Numbered from the stretch's first letter, positions 1-10,738 are shown. The stretch: DNA of 64,000 nt from Sycobia sp. Sy_11 (GCA_018907035.1 JACCIC010000175.1:248001-312000); one strand, 5' to 3'. A program made the numbers and translations. Notes: generated from the letters alone by a model not told the origin.

Positions 1-1847
1 TCTCTCGCCTCACGTATGTAACTTATATGTATTAGGGCCCTTGATTTCCGTAATTACATACGGACCCATATACTTCGGACGCTAACTTGGCTGATACGCC
101 TTGGGCAGCGGAAGACAAGATACTGTTCCTTTTCCATAATTTATCTCCTAGTTGGTATGGTAAAGGACGACGACGAGCATTATCATATACTGCTTGATGA
201 TCATGTTGCTCTCGCGACCGTATCTTTGCTGAATCTTGGCAGCTCTTCTAGTCGTCTCAGTTTAGCTAACCAAGATTGCCGGCTTGCATCTTCGATATTT
301 TCCACCGTGGCATGATCTTGCTCACGGCGAAGCGTTCCGGGTGGAGTCAGCTCTCGTCCAAAATTCAGCATTGCGAGAGTAGTATAGTATCCAGTGGAAG
401 AATGAGGCGTGGTATTGAGTGAGAAGTTTATTTCTATCAACTTCTCATCCCAGGACTTGTGATTTTCACCCACAAACGCCGTAATTTGAGTTTTTAAAGT
501 CCCATTAACTCTTTCCACTGGATTTGCCTGCGGATGATATGGCGGAGTATACGAATGATGAATACTTGCGTCTTTGAGATATTCATCTATCGTTTTATTT
601 TTAAACTCCGTACCATTATCCGACAGGAAGACCTCTGGAGCTCCGAATTTCATGATAATTCGCTCCTTCAAGGCTTTCAGGATCGTCACCCCGTTGGCTT
701 TACGAAGTGGTATACACTCTACCCAACGAGTGAAAAGATCCTGTAGGAATAGGACGTACTCTTGCGATTCTATTCCTGCTTCGGTGGCTTTCGTATTGCC
801 TACCGTGGTTATTGCCGTCTTCAGATCCGCACTAAGCTGTTTAAAAGAGCCTTCTAGTCGGGAAATGGCTTCGACCGTCTCGTCATTCTTCGAAACCTTA
901 GGTGGTGATTTTTGTCTATCTCCACTATGAGCTGTAGTGGCAGCCACCCTTGGTTTAGGTTTTATTCGACGAACCTGGTATGCCACTTCTGGACAGGTTA
1001 CCACCTCCGGTGGAGGTGGAAATGTATAGGATTTCTCCACTACTAAGGAATCCTCCGCTTCCTTAATAGCCTCCACCAATTCATCGAAGGTTTTGCAGTC
1101 TTTTCTGCGGACGAGATGATGAAACTCGGGACGAAGATTGGCATGGAGTCGATCTAATTGATCCTCCATGGAAATCTTCGGAATCAGTTTGTTTAGCATC
1201 CAATTGAGTGCTGTCAGGTACTCTTCGATGGTTTCAACCGCGCCCTGGGTGCGCTCAATGGCTTCTCTTCGCCAACGTTCCTGATTCCTATTGGTCGTCA
1301 CATAAAATCGTAGAGCTGCTGTCTTTATATGCGACCATGATGTCCACGGTACCAGTGGTTCTGTTACCCAGTAGTGGGCTGAACCTTTGAACAACTCTGG
1401 CGCCGCCTGAAAGAGTTGCTCTTCTGACAGATTAGACATGGTCCGCAGCTCCTTAACCCGGTCTAGAAATATTTCTACTGTTTGCGAACCATCGCCCTTA
1501 AAGGAAATATTCCATTTTCGAACGACCTCACCTATATCACGAGGTTTAAACACAGATGGTATTCTAGTCCTCTCGTTTTGATGACTAATGTTTTCCCTTG
1601 AGGTTGCGATATGCCTCAAGGCCCCCCCCCTCCTGCCGACTCCACGTCCTCGTGGACTGTTGTTTAGAGTGGTTCTGGTGGGGAAGGACTGTGGTAGGTT
1701 CGTTCGAGTCGAGTTATGGATCGTGCATGTATCTCGTATATTCACGTTACGAGTATTCGTATTCACGTCCTCCATTTGTGTACTCGACCCTCGTCCAGGT
1801 TGGAGTCCAATCTGGCTATGCAGTGTTTCAGTTAATGCTTGAAGCAT
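1..1847 (-). pseudogene. Ty3/gypsy-like Gag-integrase fusion ORF (internally deleted LTR retrotransposon)
   Basis: An uninterrupted 548-codon frame runs 1847 to 201 on the minus strand. Residues about 110-275 look like a retrotransposon Gag domain (FKGDGSQTVEIFLDRV, then Trp/Arg-rich helices). From about 780 down the frame becomes an integrase catalytic core. The three acidic residues can be placed: Asp in FLQDLF (near 738), Asp in LSDNGTEF (near 620) and Glu in NPVERVNGTLK (near 511). Between these parts the zinc knuckle, protease, reverse transcriptase, RNase H and the HHCC zinc domain of integrase are absent, so the 4-5 kb usually found there is deleted, yet the frame is kept. Below 215 the integrase C-terminal region continues to the window edge in another frame (readable PLPYQLGDK), so the end of the core frame is itself a frameshift. 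It starts 9 nt after the upstream ORF. I read it as a deletion derivative of a transposon; domestication is possible but unproven. Confidence 0.85.
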
Positions 1848-1855
1848 TATAATAA

Positions 1856-2428
1856 TTATTGCTGCATTTGGTTAATTTGCCGTTGCATCGCTTCCATAGT
1901 CGGTGCTTCGTTTTGTTCTCCGCCAGATTGGTTAAGAATGATACTGGGTAGGGGCCCGTGTGGTACCAATACATTGGAAGGTGGGTTCCAATGCGTCACA
2001 TCCACCTCAGTATCGTCTATAAACGCTTCCGGTGGCCCATGCTGCCTTCGTGAGGCATCTAACCTCTGCTGGATTAAGAAACTATTTCTTATAAAATCCA
2101 GGGGATGCCTGTCTCCTTCCTCTGACGTTTCATGAAGATAAGACTGACGTCCAGTCTGAATTTCTTCTTCAATAAATGTTTTTCGTGTAGCCTCTCGCTT
2201 CATATACTGGAGGCACAGATCTTCATCTGTTTCTTGGATGAAGTCGTCAGGTACATAATTACCTTTTAGCCAGTTGCTGAGCCTTTGCATGCGTAGGAAT
2301 CTATCTCCCTCTACGCGTAGGCTCAGCTGGAGGAGACATTGATCCAATTCACCAGTGGTCTTGCAAAAACACCAATTTTCGATTTTTTCCTCGGTGTTGC
2401 TTGCCACTGGCATTTGAGATGCAGCCAT
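1856..2428 (-). CDS. first ORF of the gypsy-like element, unknown function
   Basis: A 190-codon frame starts at an ATG at 2428 and stops 9 nt before the start of the Gag-integrase frame. It is rich in Glu, Gln and Arg, has no signal peptide or membrane segment, and ends in a Gln/Met-rich tail. I do not recognise a domain. Its position upstream of the Gag-like frame, with tight spacing, suggests it is the N-terminal product of the same LTR element (a small leader or pre-Gag protein). The frame is intact over its whole length, which with the intact downstream frame argues that this copy is fairly young. It could also be the N-terminal part of Gag separated by a stop codon; I cannot decide between these. 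Confidence 0.55.
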   Translation of the reverse strand: MAASQMPVASNTEEKIENWCFCKTTGELDQCLLQLSLRVEGDRFLRMQRLSNWLKGNYVPDDFIQETDEDLCLQYMKREATRKTFIEEEIQTGRQSYLHETSEEGDRHPLDFIRNSFLIQQRLDASRRQHGPPEAFIDDTEVDVTHWNPPSNVLVPHGPLPSIILNQSGGEQNEAPTMEAMQRQINQMQQ

Positions 2429-3865
2429 GGTATCAGGAATTTACCGGGAAGCTAATTTATGCCGGGAATAATCTGTTCTTTTAGGTTACAGTTTTTGTGC
2501 CCTTGATGCACTGAAATGTGCCAAGGTTTGCACACCTCTATTGTAATTGCGCAAAATATATCTAATTTCTTTATTTAACAACATTGTTTAACTTTAAAAT
2601 TATTATTAATTATTAACTTTTACTTTTAAAATTTGCCATTTCACATGTGTACCTTAATAAATTCCACACGTGCATTCTGCAAAATTTAACTTGATAATTT
2701 AAAATTTAAATCTTTTCAACAATAATTAAATAAATATTTGCAATATTTTGAAATATTGCTAATAAGTGTGTTTTACACTAATTAAATTAGACACAGGTAA
2801 CTACATAAACTAGTACTTCTTGTATTTCATGTATATATAAAATGTTTAATTTGATTTATTAATTAATTAAATTTATTTGCAAAATTTATGTTATGTTTAA
2901 GTATATATATAAGCATATACTATAGTTTATCGAAGCATGTGGACTTGTCCCGCGCAAGTATACATGCGCGCTACAATCCGTGCTTCGTTCAGTCCGCAAT
3001 ACAGTTCCGTCGCTCGCACTCATAGATACATCGCCGCATCATCGCATCTGTCATTGACTAATCATTCTGCGCGCGAACAAAGTTACACGTGTGCGGCTAC
3101 CGTCGCGGCGGCGCCGCTTCGGCTCTCGGTTATCTCGGAATCTGTTATTTTTTTGATCAGAAAGGATTTTACCTCTCCTTCTTTTTCTTACTAACGGACT
3201 TTTTCCGCGTGCTTTCTCTTTTTCTTACAAATTCATTTGTTCCTTTGAATTTACTAATTTTCTTATGAATTCTTCAGAGATCGCACACTTCTCTGTTTCT
3301 AAATTTACTCTATTCGCGTCGTGATTCTAAATTTTTTTCTTTCGGTTTCTAGCTTTAATTTTCGCACTTCCGATTTTCACACATCTTTCTTTCATACTTT
3401 TCACACTCTTATCTGCTTTTCTAATCTATTCTAATTTTTCCGGCACACTCTTTTCACACTTTACTTTCTATAACTTACTCTTGGTCGGATTGTTTAGAAT
3501 TAAGTTACTCATCCTTCCTTCCTTCCTTCCTTCCTTCCTTCCTTCCTTCCTTCCTTCCTTCCTTCCTTCAATTTTATTATTAGGAAATAATAAAGTAATA
3601 ATACAATAGTCCAGTATTATAAGATTATATTTGACTCAGAGTTCTAGTGAGTGTGCACTTTCACTTACACTTTATCGTTTTCAAAGGCCTTTTCCACTCC
3701 CGCACTCACTACCGAGAATTCATAAAATTTATAAAATTTCCCGAACGAGCACGCACAAAAAGCCTTCACGCCTTAAATTCGATAATTGATTTGAAATATA
3801 AAAATACTATAAAATCTATTAATGAATTTAAGTAGTGCACTGGCAGCGTGCTAGACCCAATAACC
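2429..3865 (-). other. untranslated leader of the LTR element
   Basis: About 1.4 kb without a credible ORF lies between the first ORF of the retroelement and its candidate LTR. It is AT-rich, with one GC-rich patch near 2937-3130 and a (CCTT)n tract at 3513-3569. I read it as the element's 5' leader (inference from position). No primer binding site could be assigned with confidence. Confidence 0.4.
3513..3569. repeat. (CCTT)14 microsatellite
   Basis: A perfect tetranucleotide tract of about 57 bp inside the presumed leader of the minus-strand LTR element; on the element's sense strand it reads as a purine-rich GGAA tract. Confidence 0.95.
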
Positions 3866-4012
3866 TGTAGTTTTATATGAAATAAAAAGACAAAAGATAT
3901 TAATATTAATCAGGTCTTTCTTAAATACGTCTGTACTCTATACGCTGCCAGTACGAAATGACCGCACAGCGAGGCGGCGCACAGCCGCCGAGCGGAGCGC
4001 TCTCATGTTACA
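3866..4012 (-). repeat. candidate short 5' LTR (TGT...ACA)
   Basis: On the minus strand the sequence starts TGTAACATGAGAGC at 4012 and can end ...AAACTACA at 3866, about 147 bp, with a TATTTAAG motif inside that could be a core promoter. The outer edge at 4012 is where readable Polinton polymerase sequence begins on the other side, which supports an insertion boundary. The partner LTR would lie left of position 1, so the assignment cannot be confirmed here. An 11-bp inverted repeat (ACTGGCAGCGT at 3839-3849 and its complement at 3942-3952) spans the inner end. Confidence 0.35.
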
Positions 4013-4039
4013 TACTTACACATATCGAATTTATCTAGA

Positions 4040-4405
4040 AGTGCGTAGGGCGAACGTCTTTTATTCCAACACTAAAAGATGTTTGCAACATTTTATAGTG
4101 AAGAAAGAATAAAAAATCATGAAAACGTTTTTAAAAATATTAACGATTGACGAATAAATTTGTCAAATTCATCGAATAAGATTTTAAAATTTGAAAATTT
4201 TAATAAAAGTGAGAAAATATCGTTTGCAAGTTACGCAGATTTTGAATATGTATTAAAACCTACAGAAAATGGGAATGCTTTTCAACTTCACGAAGCCTAC
4301 AGTGTATAGGCTTCTATTTAAAATGTAGATTTGACGACAAATTATCCACTTACAAATTATATAGATAGAAAAGTCCAGAAGACAAGACACCTGCACAATG
4401 GTTTT
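4040..4405 (+). pseudogene. Maverick/Polinton-like family B DNA polymerase, N-terminal piece
   Basis: A degraded reading on the + strand with stops and frameshifts. A zinc-finger-like patch (RCLQHFYSEERIKNH, about 4083-4130) is followed about 100 nt later by YADFE, with Asp and Glu codons at 4238-4246. A YADFE box after a zinc-finger patch is typical of the exonuclease I motif in family B polymerases carried by Maverick/Polinton-type elements (family knowledge from memory). The reading continues to about 4405, where a GTAGG element interrupts it. The polymerase resumes at 4578 and again at 7292. The upstream part is cut off by the LTR element that ends at 4012. It is certainly non-functional. 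The exact element class (Polinton or a related virus-derived element) cannot be fixed from these pieces. Confidence 0.6.
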
Positions 4406-4577
4406 GTAGGTTTTATGCATCGTGAGCACCGTCGCCTACGCGTCGGCGTGATAATGCGGGAGGTAGCGTTAAATACCCACACGAATGTGTATTGCATGCT
4501 TGTATTGCATGCGCCGTAGTGCGTACGACGCATGCGCGTCTCTATAAGGGACCTATGCACGCCAACGGTCTCTATAG
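4406..4577. mobile_element. GTAGG element, copy A
   Basis: A GC-rich island of 172 bp that starts GTAGGTTT and ends GGTCTCTATAG, inserted in the polymerase pseudogene. It contains the near-palindrome CGCCTACGCGTCGGCG and a TTGCATGC...GCATGCGCGTC(G/T)CTAT segment, both shared with copy C at 6985-7291; the second is also in copy B at 4737-4812. It has no coding capacity. It is best explained as a short non-autonomous element. Confidence 0.55.
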
Positions 4578-4736
4578 TTTGTTCGTGAACTGAAATCAAT
4601 TGGCAAGCAGTTTGATCATCTCTATATTAATTCAAAACAAATGGAACTCAAAGATCTTGAAGAATTAACTTTTCTATGGTTAACCGATATATGTCACAAA
4701 CTATTTCGAGATGAACAAGTGGCAGTACGTGTATGT
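4578..4736 (+). pseudogene. Polinton-like DNA polymerase, second piece (zinc-binding region)
   Basis: Between two GTAGG elements a polymerase-like reading resumes on the + strand, with the readable segment DICHKLFRDEQVAVR at about 4686-4730. It resembles the Cys/His-rich linker between the exonuclease and polymerase parts of Polinton-type polymerases (recollection of the family). The reading is cut at 4737 by copy B. It lies between piece one (4040-4405) and the palm piece (7292-8400) in the expected order and on the same strand, which is the main support for the assignment. Confidence 0.5.
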
Positions 4737-4812
4737 GTAGGTTGCATGCACCGTGGTGCATGCGGCGCATGCGTGTCGCTATGAACGACTTGTGCCCGTG
4801 CTCGATCCCTAC
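4737..4812. mobile_element. GTAGG element, copy B (short form)
   Basis: A 76-bp segment starting GTAGGTTGCATGCACC and ending GATCCCTAC, so the ends are inverted (GTAGG/CCTAC). The interior is a run of GCATGC palindromes followed by GTGTCGCTATGA, as in copies A and C. It lacks the CGCCTACGCGTCGGCG module and looks like an internally shortened family member. Confidence 0.5.
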
Positions 4813-6984
4813 ATCACCCCCCCCTTTTTTGTAACTTTTCTACGTGTCGAATAATCGTAACATCGTTTCAAGGATGGGGAGTAGTTCCGGGATGTGTACA
4901 TCATTTATTGATATAGCTTCTCCGATGATTGTGGGGTACAAGAATGCTTACTCACTATACATCTTACTCATATACATATATTTGCTTAATCTACAGGCTT
5001 AGGGTGCTATTGGGCCTAAATTGCTTAATGTCTACGTGCTATCGCTAAGGTTACATGTTATCGCTACACTTAATGTCTACCTGGCTAATGCTACGCTTAT
5101 GTTTACAATTGTTTTACGCCTATCTGTTACCGCTTCATCGCTGGATGGTCACGCTGTTTTCTGCCACTTCGACTCTTTCTCCTTTGTAATTGAGCTGTCA
5201 GGTCAGGTGCACCGATACGTTGAACTTGCAATTGTCTAGGCGAAAGTAAAAACTCTGGTTATGCCGCGCCATGTTAGCCACGAACCTGTTGCTGATCGGA
5301 CGCGTCTTTCTTTTGTGTTCGCCCGTCTTGCTAGGCTAATACTATGGAAAGGAGACAGGGGAAATAGAATTGAAGCACGCCGCAGTATGAGCGAGATTAC
5401 AACAATAAAGTCGCTTTTTATTACTCAAAACATTCATACATGACTTGAGTAGCTCAAACACTACTCACTTATCACGGGTTCCATTACGATACAATAAATA
5501 TTACACAAGTTCGTGATCGCGTTAAGTGCGGGGTAAAGGGGACACGGAACGGGATGCTAAAGTACAATGACACGGGGGAACAACGGCACGATACGGAACG
5601 ATATACTTCACAAAGTACATGAACGGTACAAACTCTACATATGACTACACCTACATAACCGCGACGCGGTACGCGGGGATCGCCGGGCACGTAAGCGGCG
5701 GCGGGCCAGGAGCCTAGCTGCATAAAATATATAAGGCAAATGAACCAAAGAATTGAAAAAAGCTAGAAAATTCCTTTTTCTTCCCACACTTTTGATGTTT
5801 TTAATTTCTCACCTATATGCACTACTTCTTGTCGTGACGATTATTCTCTTGCCTCTCAAGCTGCCAATTAGCAATAGGAAGTAGGTTTCATGCAAAAAGC
5901 TTGCTTGTTAAGCAATATACACATTGCTCGTCGAGGCCCTGTTTTCACTAAAAGGTTTCTCCTATCGACAACTATTAATTATTGTCAGATCCTTTTTGCT
6001 TTGTGCCTCCCGGATGCCAGTTATTCTCCTGAACACCGTACATGTCTTATAATTGAAAAATATGCATTAGTTATCCCTTTTTATAACTCACCTAGAAACC
6101 TTCAAGATGCACCTATATAGCAGCTGTCAGTTGCTGCTGTTCAGCTGATCACAGCTAGTGTGAGAGAGGCACGATGCTTTTCAGACTGCTTTTAACATGG
6201 GCGAATAGCTCGAGAAAATACAAAAGGGTGGCCACAAGTACATCATTCAGAACACATTTTTTTTCAAATGCAGATATATAAAATTTAATAAAAATAATAT
6301 GGTGTAAGCATATTATTAATAAAATGTTATTATTACATATATAAATAAAGTATGAAATATAAATAAGTCAATGAAGATTTATAATAATAAAAAATAATAT
6401 ATATATGGACATATAAAAATTATGTATATGACGAGAAATTCTATATATAACGATAATAACATAACGGTAATGCGTGGACACACCAAGGCTGATCTGTATT
6501 AAATTAATTATTAATTATGCTATTTTTCATAACCAAATTATTGACAGAAGGAAGCATCTATTTTGCGAGAGATGGGGGGAATTTCCTACATGAATTTACT
6601 GCCTGCTATGCGCGGTGGTGCTACTGCGCATTCTCGTGCGCGGTGGTGCTACTGCGCATTCTCGTGCATGGTGGTGCTACTACGCATTCTCGTGTGCAGC
6701 TCCTTAACATGACCGCGCTTCGCCACGTGCGCATGCATTTCGCGATTTTCATTTTTTTTTTGCTCCGCTGCCGCGCGTCTTATGCCGCGTGGCCTGCCAA
6801 ACGTGATTTTTGTTCTGCTGAGTACGCGGATGGTGTTTCGTGCTATTCCAGGTCTCTGAAAATTTTTTTAACAAATGTAATGTTGCTCTCGCTACCGTAT
6901 ATGATGGCGTGACTCCTCCCGCAGTCTCTGTGCGTCCTCCTCGTGGATGCTACATAACTGAACTCTCTTGTCGGGGTCACCAGT
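4813..6984. other. 2.2 kb insertion-like stretch without recognisable genes
   Basis: This block separates polymerase pieces two and three. It contains a C-run near 4815, a moderately GC-rich patch at 5500-5720, an AT-rich stretch at 6240-6510 and a 28-bp tandem repeat at 6611-6694. Open frames up to 131 codons (6517-6912) resemble no family I know and include the tandem repeat. It is probably accumulated transposon sequence (inference from its place between GTAGG copies B and C). Confidence 0.4.
6611..6694. repeat. 28-bp tandem repeat, three copies
   Basis: Three head-to-tail units of 28 bp start at 6611, 6639 and 6667, each built on CGCGGTGGTGCTACTGCGCA. The first two are identical; the third differs at a few bases. 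There are no spacers, so this is a minisatellite. Confidence 0.95.
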
Positions 6985-7291
6985 GTAGGTTTCGTCTACC
7001 GCCGCCTACGCGTCGGCGTATATTTAGCGAGAGGTAGTGATGAAAATAACTACGTCTTAATAATAATATAACAATTTACGAACTCAGGTGCGGTATTACA
7101 GTATAGGAGTTGGTACTTGTGGACGCTGAGTCGTCCGTACAGTCAATGTTGGCGTGCGGCCGCTGCCGCGCGCCACGTTGTTCGCGGCCCACTCCACGCC
7201 ATCGGGGCGCCACCGCTGTATATTGCATGCACCGTAGTATGTACGGTGCATGCGCGTCGCTATGAGGGACTTGCTCATGCACGGTCCCTAC
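6985..7291. mobile_element. GTAGG element, copy C (long form)
   Basis: Starts GTAGGTTTCGTCTACCGCC and ends CACGGTCCCTAC (307 bp). It shares CGCCTACGCGTCGGCG plus GAGAGGTAGTG with copy A, and TTGCATGCACCGTAG...GCGTCGCTATGA(G/A) with copies A and B. It directly precedes the polymerase palm piece, which starts at about 7292. The interior has a GC-rich stretch at 7145-7210 not seen in the short copies. No coding is recognised. Confidence 0.5.
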
Positions 7292-8400
7292 AATATGAAT
7301 CACCATCAGATTCTAATATAGGTTATAATGCTGAAGTAGATTTGGAGTATCCTGAAGATATACATGATAAACATTGTTATTTACTTTTTTCACAGAGCAT
7401 CGTACACCACCTGGTTCAAAATAGAAGACACTTCTTACTATATTGAACGATAAAAAAGCGCCCTTAAGCTGGCGCTCGACAATGGTCTTCGATTGAAAAA
7501 AGTACATAGAATTTTGGATTTTGAACAGAAACCCTGACTGAAACCATGTGAAAACTAAATACTGGAAAGCAAGAGCATACAAAAAATGAATTTAAAAAAC
7601 TCTCATAAACTGTTAATTAATCTTTTTTATGGAAAATGCATTGAGCGAAAGAGATTTCGCGTTGATGTACGTTTAGTAAAAAAAATTCACTGTTTGATAT
7701 GAAGCAGAGACACGCATATCTCTACCTTGTTATCATAGCTGTGCAATTTTCGATGGCAATTTCGTTGCTATTCAGATGAAAAAAAAGAAGTGTAACGATC
7801 GAAAAGCCTATATACGTCCGACTTTGTATCGTCGCTTTATCAAAGAGATTAGTCTATGATTTTCACTACTCTATAGCGTCTGAGCGAAAAGTGTAAACTC
7901 TTGTTCATCAACACTGGTAGCTTGATCTATGAAGTAAATAATATGTATCGCAAGAAGACATTCATAGATTTGATTCTTCTAATTATGATAAAAATAATCA
8001 GTATGACATTCCACATAACAACAAAAAATTTATTAGACTAATGAAAGATGAATATAGTGGAAAAATCAAGATGTAATTAATCGGTTTACGGAGTAAAATA
8101 TACAGTATTTTAGTTCATGGAAAAGCCACATGAAAAAAGGTAAAGGAATAAAATCGAGTGTTATAAAAGAATCAATCACATTTTTTCGAAGATTATCGAA
8201 AATGTCTCGAATACCTCATCATTATACAGCGAAAGCAGTGTAGCCCTCGCTCAAAATTACGCATAGTGTATACAGAAAAACAGAAAAAAATCGTTCTAAA
8301 TCCATTTGATGATAAAAAATACTTCTTGCATAATACTATAGATCCATTATCTTGAGGCCCCTATAAAATCCTAGAAGAACAAATGTCGCAAGCTGCAAGT
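7292..8400 (+). pseudogene. Polinton-like DNA polymerase, palm to C-terminal piece
   Basis: The reading jumps among all three + frames with many stops, but family-typical islands are visible in order. EVDLEYPEDIHDK is near 7340, NGLRLKKVHRILDFEQKP near 7480-7535, NNQYDIPHNNKKFIRLMKDE near 7990-8055 and LNPFDDKKYF near 8296-8325. The order and spacing fit the polymerase core and C-terminus of protein-primed family B polymerases in Maverick/Polinton elements (recollection of the family). It follows GTAGG copy C directly. It is clearly dead: stops follow each island and several frameshifts are needed. It is possible, not shown, that the broken genes at 13051-13870 belong to the same element. Confidence 0.65.
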
Positions 8401-9175
8401 CAGATAGAGATTGAAATAATAGAAAATACCAACCGGCAAATAGAGGAGGGAAAAGATATTTAGAGGTAATACGACGAGACCAATGGAAAAGAACCTCGAC
8501 TACTCAGGAAGAAGAGAGGGAGAATAAAATTGTTAATGAGATTCCAGTAGTAATGGTGGATATAGATGCAGCACAAAAGAGTAGGGATAAAATAGTCAAT
8601 AAAAATCAAGCCGGACGAGAAAGGATGACACTTTATAGCAGTCAAAGTAAACCAATAAACATTGAGTATAATACATCAGATGAACTAATGCAAGAATAGA
8701 ATCTTGAAGAAATGTTGGAAGTCTTGGAAGGGATAAGCTTAATTGAAGCCAAGAAAAGGGATATACTCCATGAGGCAATTGAAGGGGCAGAAATAATAGT
8801 GGGGAATCAGCTATATGAAAAGTCGGAGGATGATGAGGAACTCATTAGAGTAGTCGAAAAGTTCGAAAACAGTCATTCTTCTCCAAAGAAAACAAGACTA
8901 ATTTAATGAGATAAGATTCCTAGTTACTTTTTTCTCACAAAAAAAACTAATTTTTTATAGTTGGTAGAATTAAGAAAAAAAATGTTTTTTTTTAGAATGG
9001 ACTTTTAATAAAATTAACACTCTTAATAAGATTATTCAGAGCGAATTCTTACCGAGTAAGAAATTTTCAGAATTCAAGAAAAATCATCAAGATCTTACAT
9101 GGTGACTCATTAAGAAAGTCTCATCATCCCAATCGTTCGGAGCTGCACACAACATTTAAATATTTTACCAGAAAG
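8401..9175 (+). other. decayed region downstream of the polymerase, with a 64-codon Glu-rich frame
   Basis: After the polymerase end, short + strand readings rich in Glu, Lys and Ile continue, including an intact 64-codon frame at 8712-8906 of acidic, helical character. I do not recognise a family. A further reading near 9010-9160 (containing LPSKKFSEF) may be a piece of another element gene. These are probably downstream genes of the same Polinton-like element, judged only by position and strand. Confidence 0.3.
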
Positions 9176-9644
9176 TCATTTTTTTAATCTACAAAACCCT
9201 CGAAACTGCTCCAAACCGGTCCTCCCGACGCTCCCGACCGCGATCACGACCGCGCACCCACCGGGACAAAAAGAGAAAAAAAACACGGTTAGAGGCACGG
9301 TACGCGCACTCGTCCAAAGTGATACGAAGGAGTCGTAGCTCCGTCGCCGGCATCGCACACGGATTCCTTTTGGACGTCCAGTAACGTCTGCGCCTCTTAT
9401 CACTGCTTCTATCTAGCTTCTACCTCAGCTCCGTCTATTACCTCTTCCACACGTACTATTTACCCTCTCTCTCGAAAGATCTAGATTATTAATTTCTTAT
9501 TATTCTTATTTCTACTATCTTAGATTTCTTACTGTTGATTATATCAGATGTTCCTTTACCGAATTCTTTAATCAGTATTTATTACGTTTATATTGCTTAT
9601 TCTAATGATTATACGTTTACTACTTATTCACAATTGTTTTGTTT
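9176..9644. other. no gene recognised; GC-rich then AT-rich block
   Basis: 9180-9400 is GC- and CpG-rich; 9480-9640 is AT-rich. A 75-codon minus frame (9176-9403) is compositionally driven and resembles nothing I know. Confidence 0.4.
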
Positions 9645-10135
9645 TCACACATTTTTTTCTACCTCAGTAATGGATTTATGATGTGTTCTATTATATATGT
9701 AATTGGCAGTTTTAACTGCTAGATTCCAGCATATTCGTGACATACCTGAACCATGGATTATTGTTCTTACCTTGTTTTCTATTGTGCGATTTAATCTTTC
9801 TTTAACTCCGTTGTATTCAGGTGTATCCGGATATGCTAGCTGAAGCTCAGCGCCTAATTTATTTAGTATATTTACAGTATCTGCCCGTATAAATTCTATA
9901 ACCTTATTGCACCTCAGGAAGCACAGCTTATCATCTTTACCGAAAACATTTCTCAAACGCTTAACTCCTCTCTCTAAATATTCAGAGATATCACTCTCAT
10001 GACGAATCGGATAAGCCAGTGCTGTCCTGCTAAAATCTTCTACTATAACCTGTATGAATTTCTAGCCTGTGGGATGCGACGGGGAATTAATCGGCCCCAT
10101 CGTACCTGCATGAAGAATTTGAACCCGTCTACTCG
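9645..10135 (-). pseudogene. Ty1/copia-type integrase fragment
   Basis: An open frame on the minus strand (9956 to 9645) carries features of the copia integrase core: YPDTPEYNGVKERLNRT, including the catalytic Glu in the position of the family's QNGVAERxNRT-like motif (known family pattern), then SGMSRICWNLAVKTANYIYNRT. Upstream to about 10135 the reading continues in the minus strand with one stop and includes VIVEDFSR, where the first Asp region of the core is expected. The rest of the element (Gag, RT, RNase H) is not present on either side, so this is an isolated fragment. It sits between the polymerase remnant and the other Polinton-like remnants and may have inserted there. Confidence 0.8.
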
Positions 10136-10297
10136 CTCTTTACCTTGTCGTACTTAATACTTCCACTGACTAGGCACGCATATTTGAGAGTTCTGTTTGT
10201 GTAAGATGTTCGGGTTGTTCTCACTCTCCCTGCGGTCTACCTCTCTCTCTTCAGTTCACACTTCCCACACCCATTCTACTCGGACCGCTACAATGGC

Positions 10298-10346
<49 letters not shown>

Positions 10347-10690
10347 CAATTTCTTCATCTGCCCTTTTTCTCCGTACTGCTCTTCTCTCACACGTCAACA
10401 ACCGACTCCTTTTCTCTCGTCCTCTCTCTGCTTCTTTTTCTACGACCTATCTCTTCGGTGGCCGACAGCGGAGTCTCTCGCGCATCTCGCCGTTCGCCGG
10501 GAAAGAAGGATGGAATAGGGAGGGAAAGGTACGGCGGCGGCCGACGACGGCCGACCGCGATCGTGACGTACCGGATACGGCCCTCGCATGTACGAATGTT
10601 GAAACAATAAATGATTATTTCCAAAAAAAACTTGTTTCTCTTCTTTATTAAAATTAAGAAATAAGTTAAAAATTAAATTAAATTAAAATT
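10136..10690. other. GC/CT-rich block without a recognised gene
   Basis: Contains a (CT)21 tract at 10302-10343 and a CpG-rich patch at 10440-10590. It ends with AATAAA near 10607 followed by an A-run at 10623-10630, which could be the 3' end of a retroposed sequence on the + strand. The open frames across it are low-complexity. Confidence 0.35.
10302..10343. repeat. (CT)21 microsatellite
   Basis: Perfect dinucleotide tract of 42 bp. Confidence 0.95.
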
Positions 10691-10738
10691 AAATTAAAAA
10701 TCAACATTGTACATGTTGTCGCTTGTTCTGAATTAACT

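Noticed and set aside
6611..6694. Regular 28-bp repeats looked like a CRISPR array.
   Set aside because: Units are directly abutting without spacers, in eukaryotic transposon debris.
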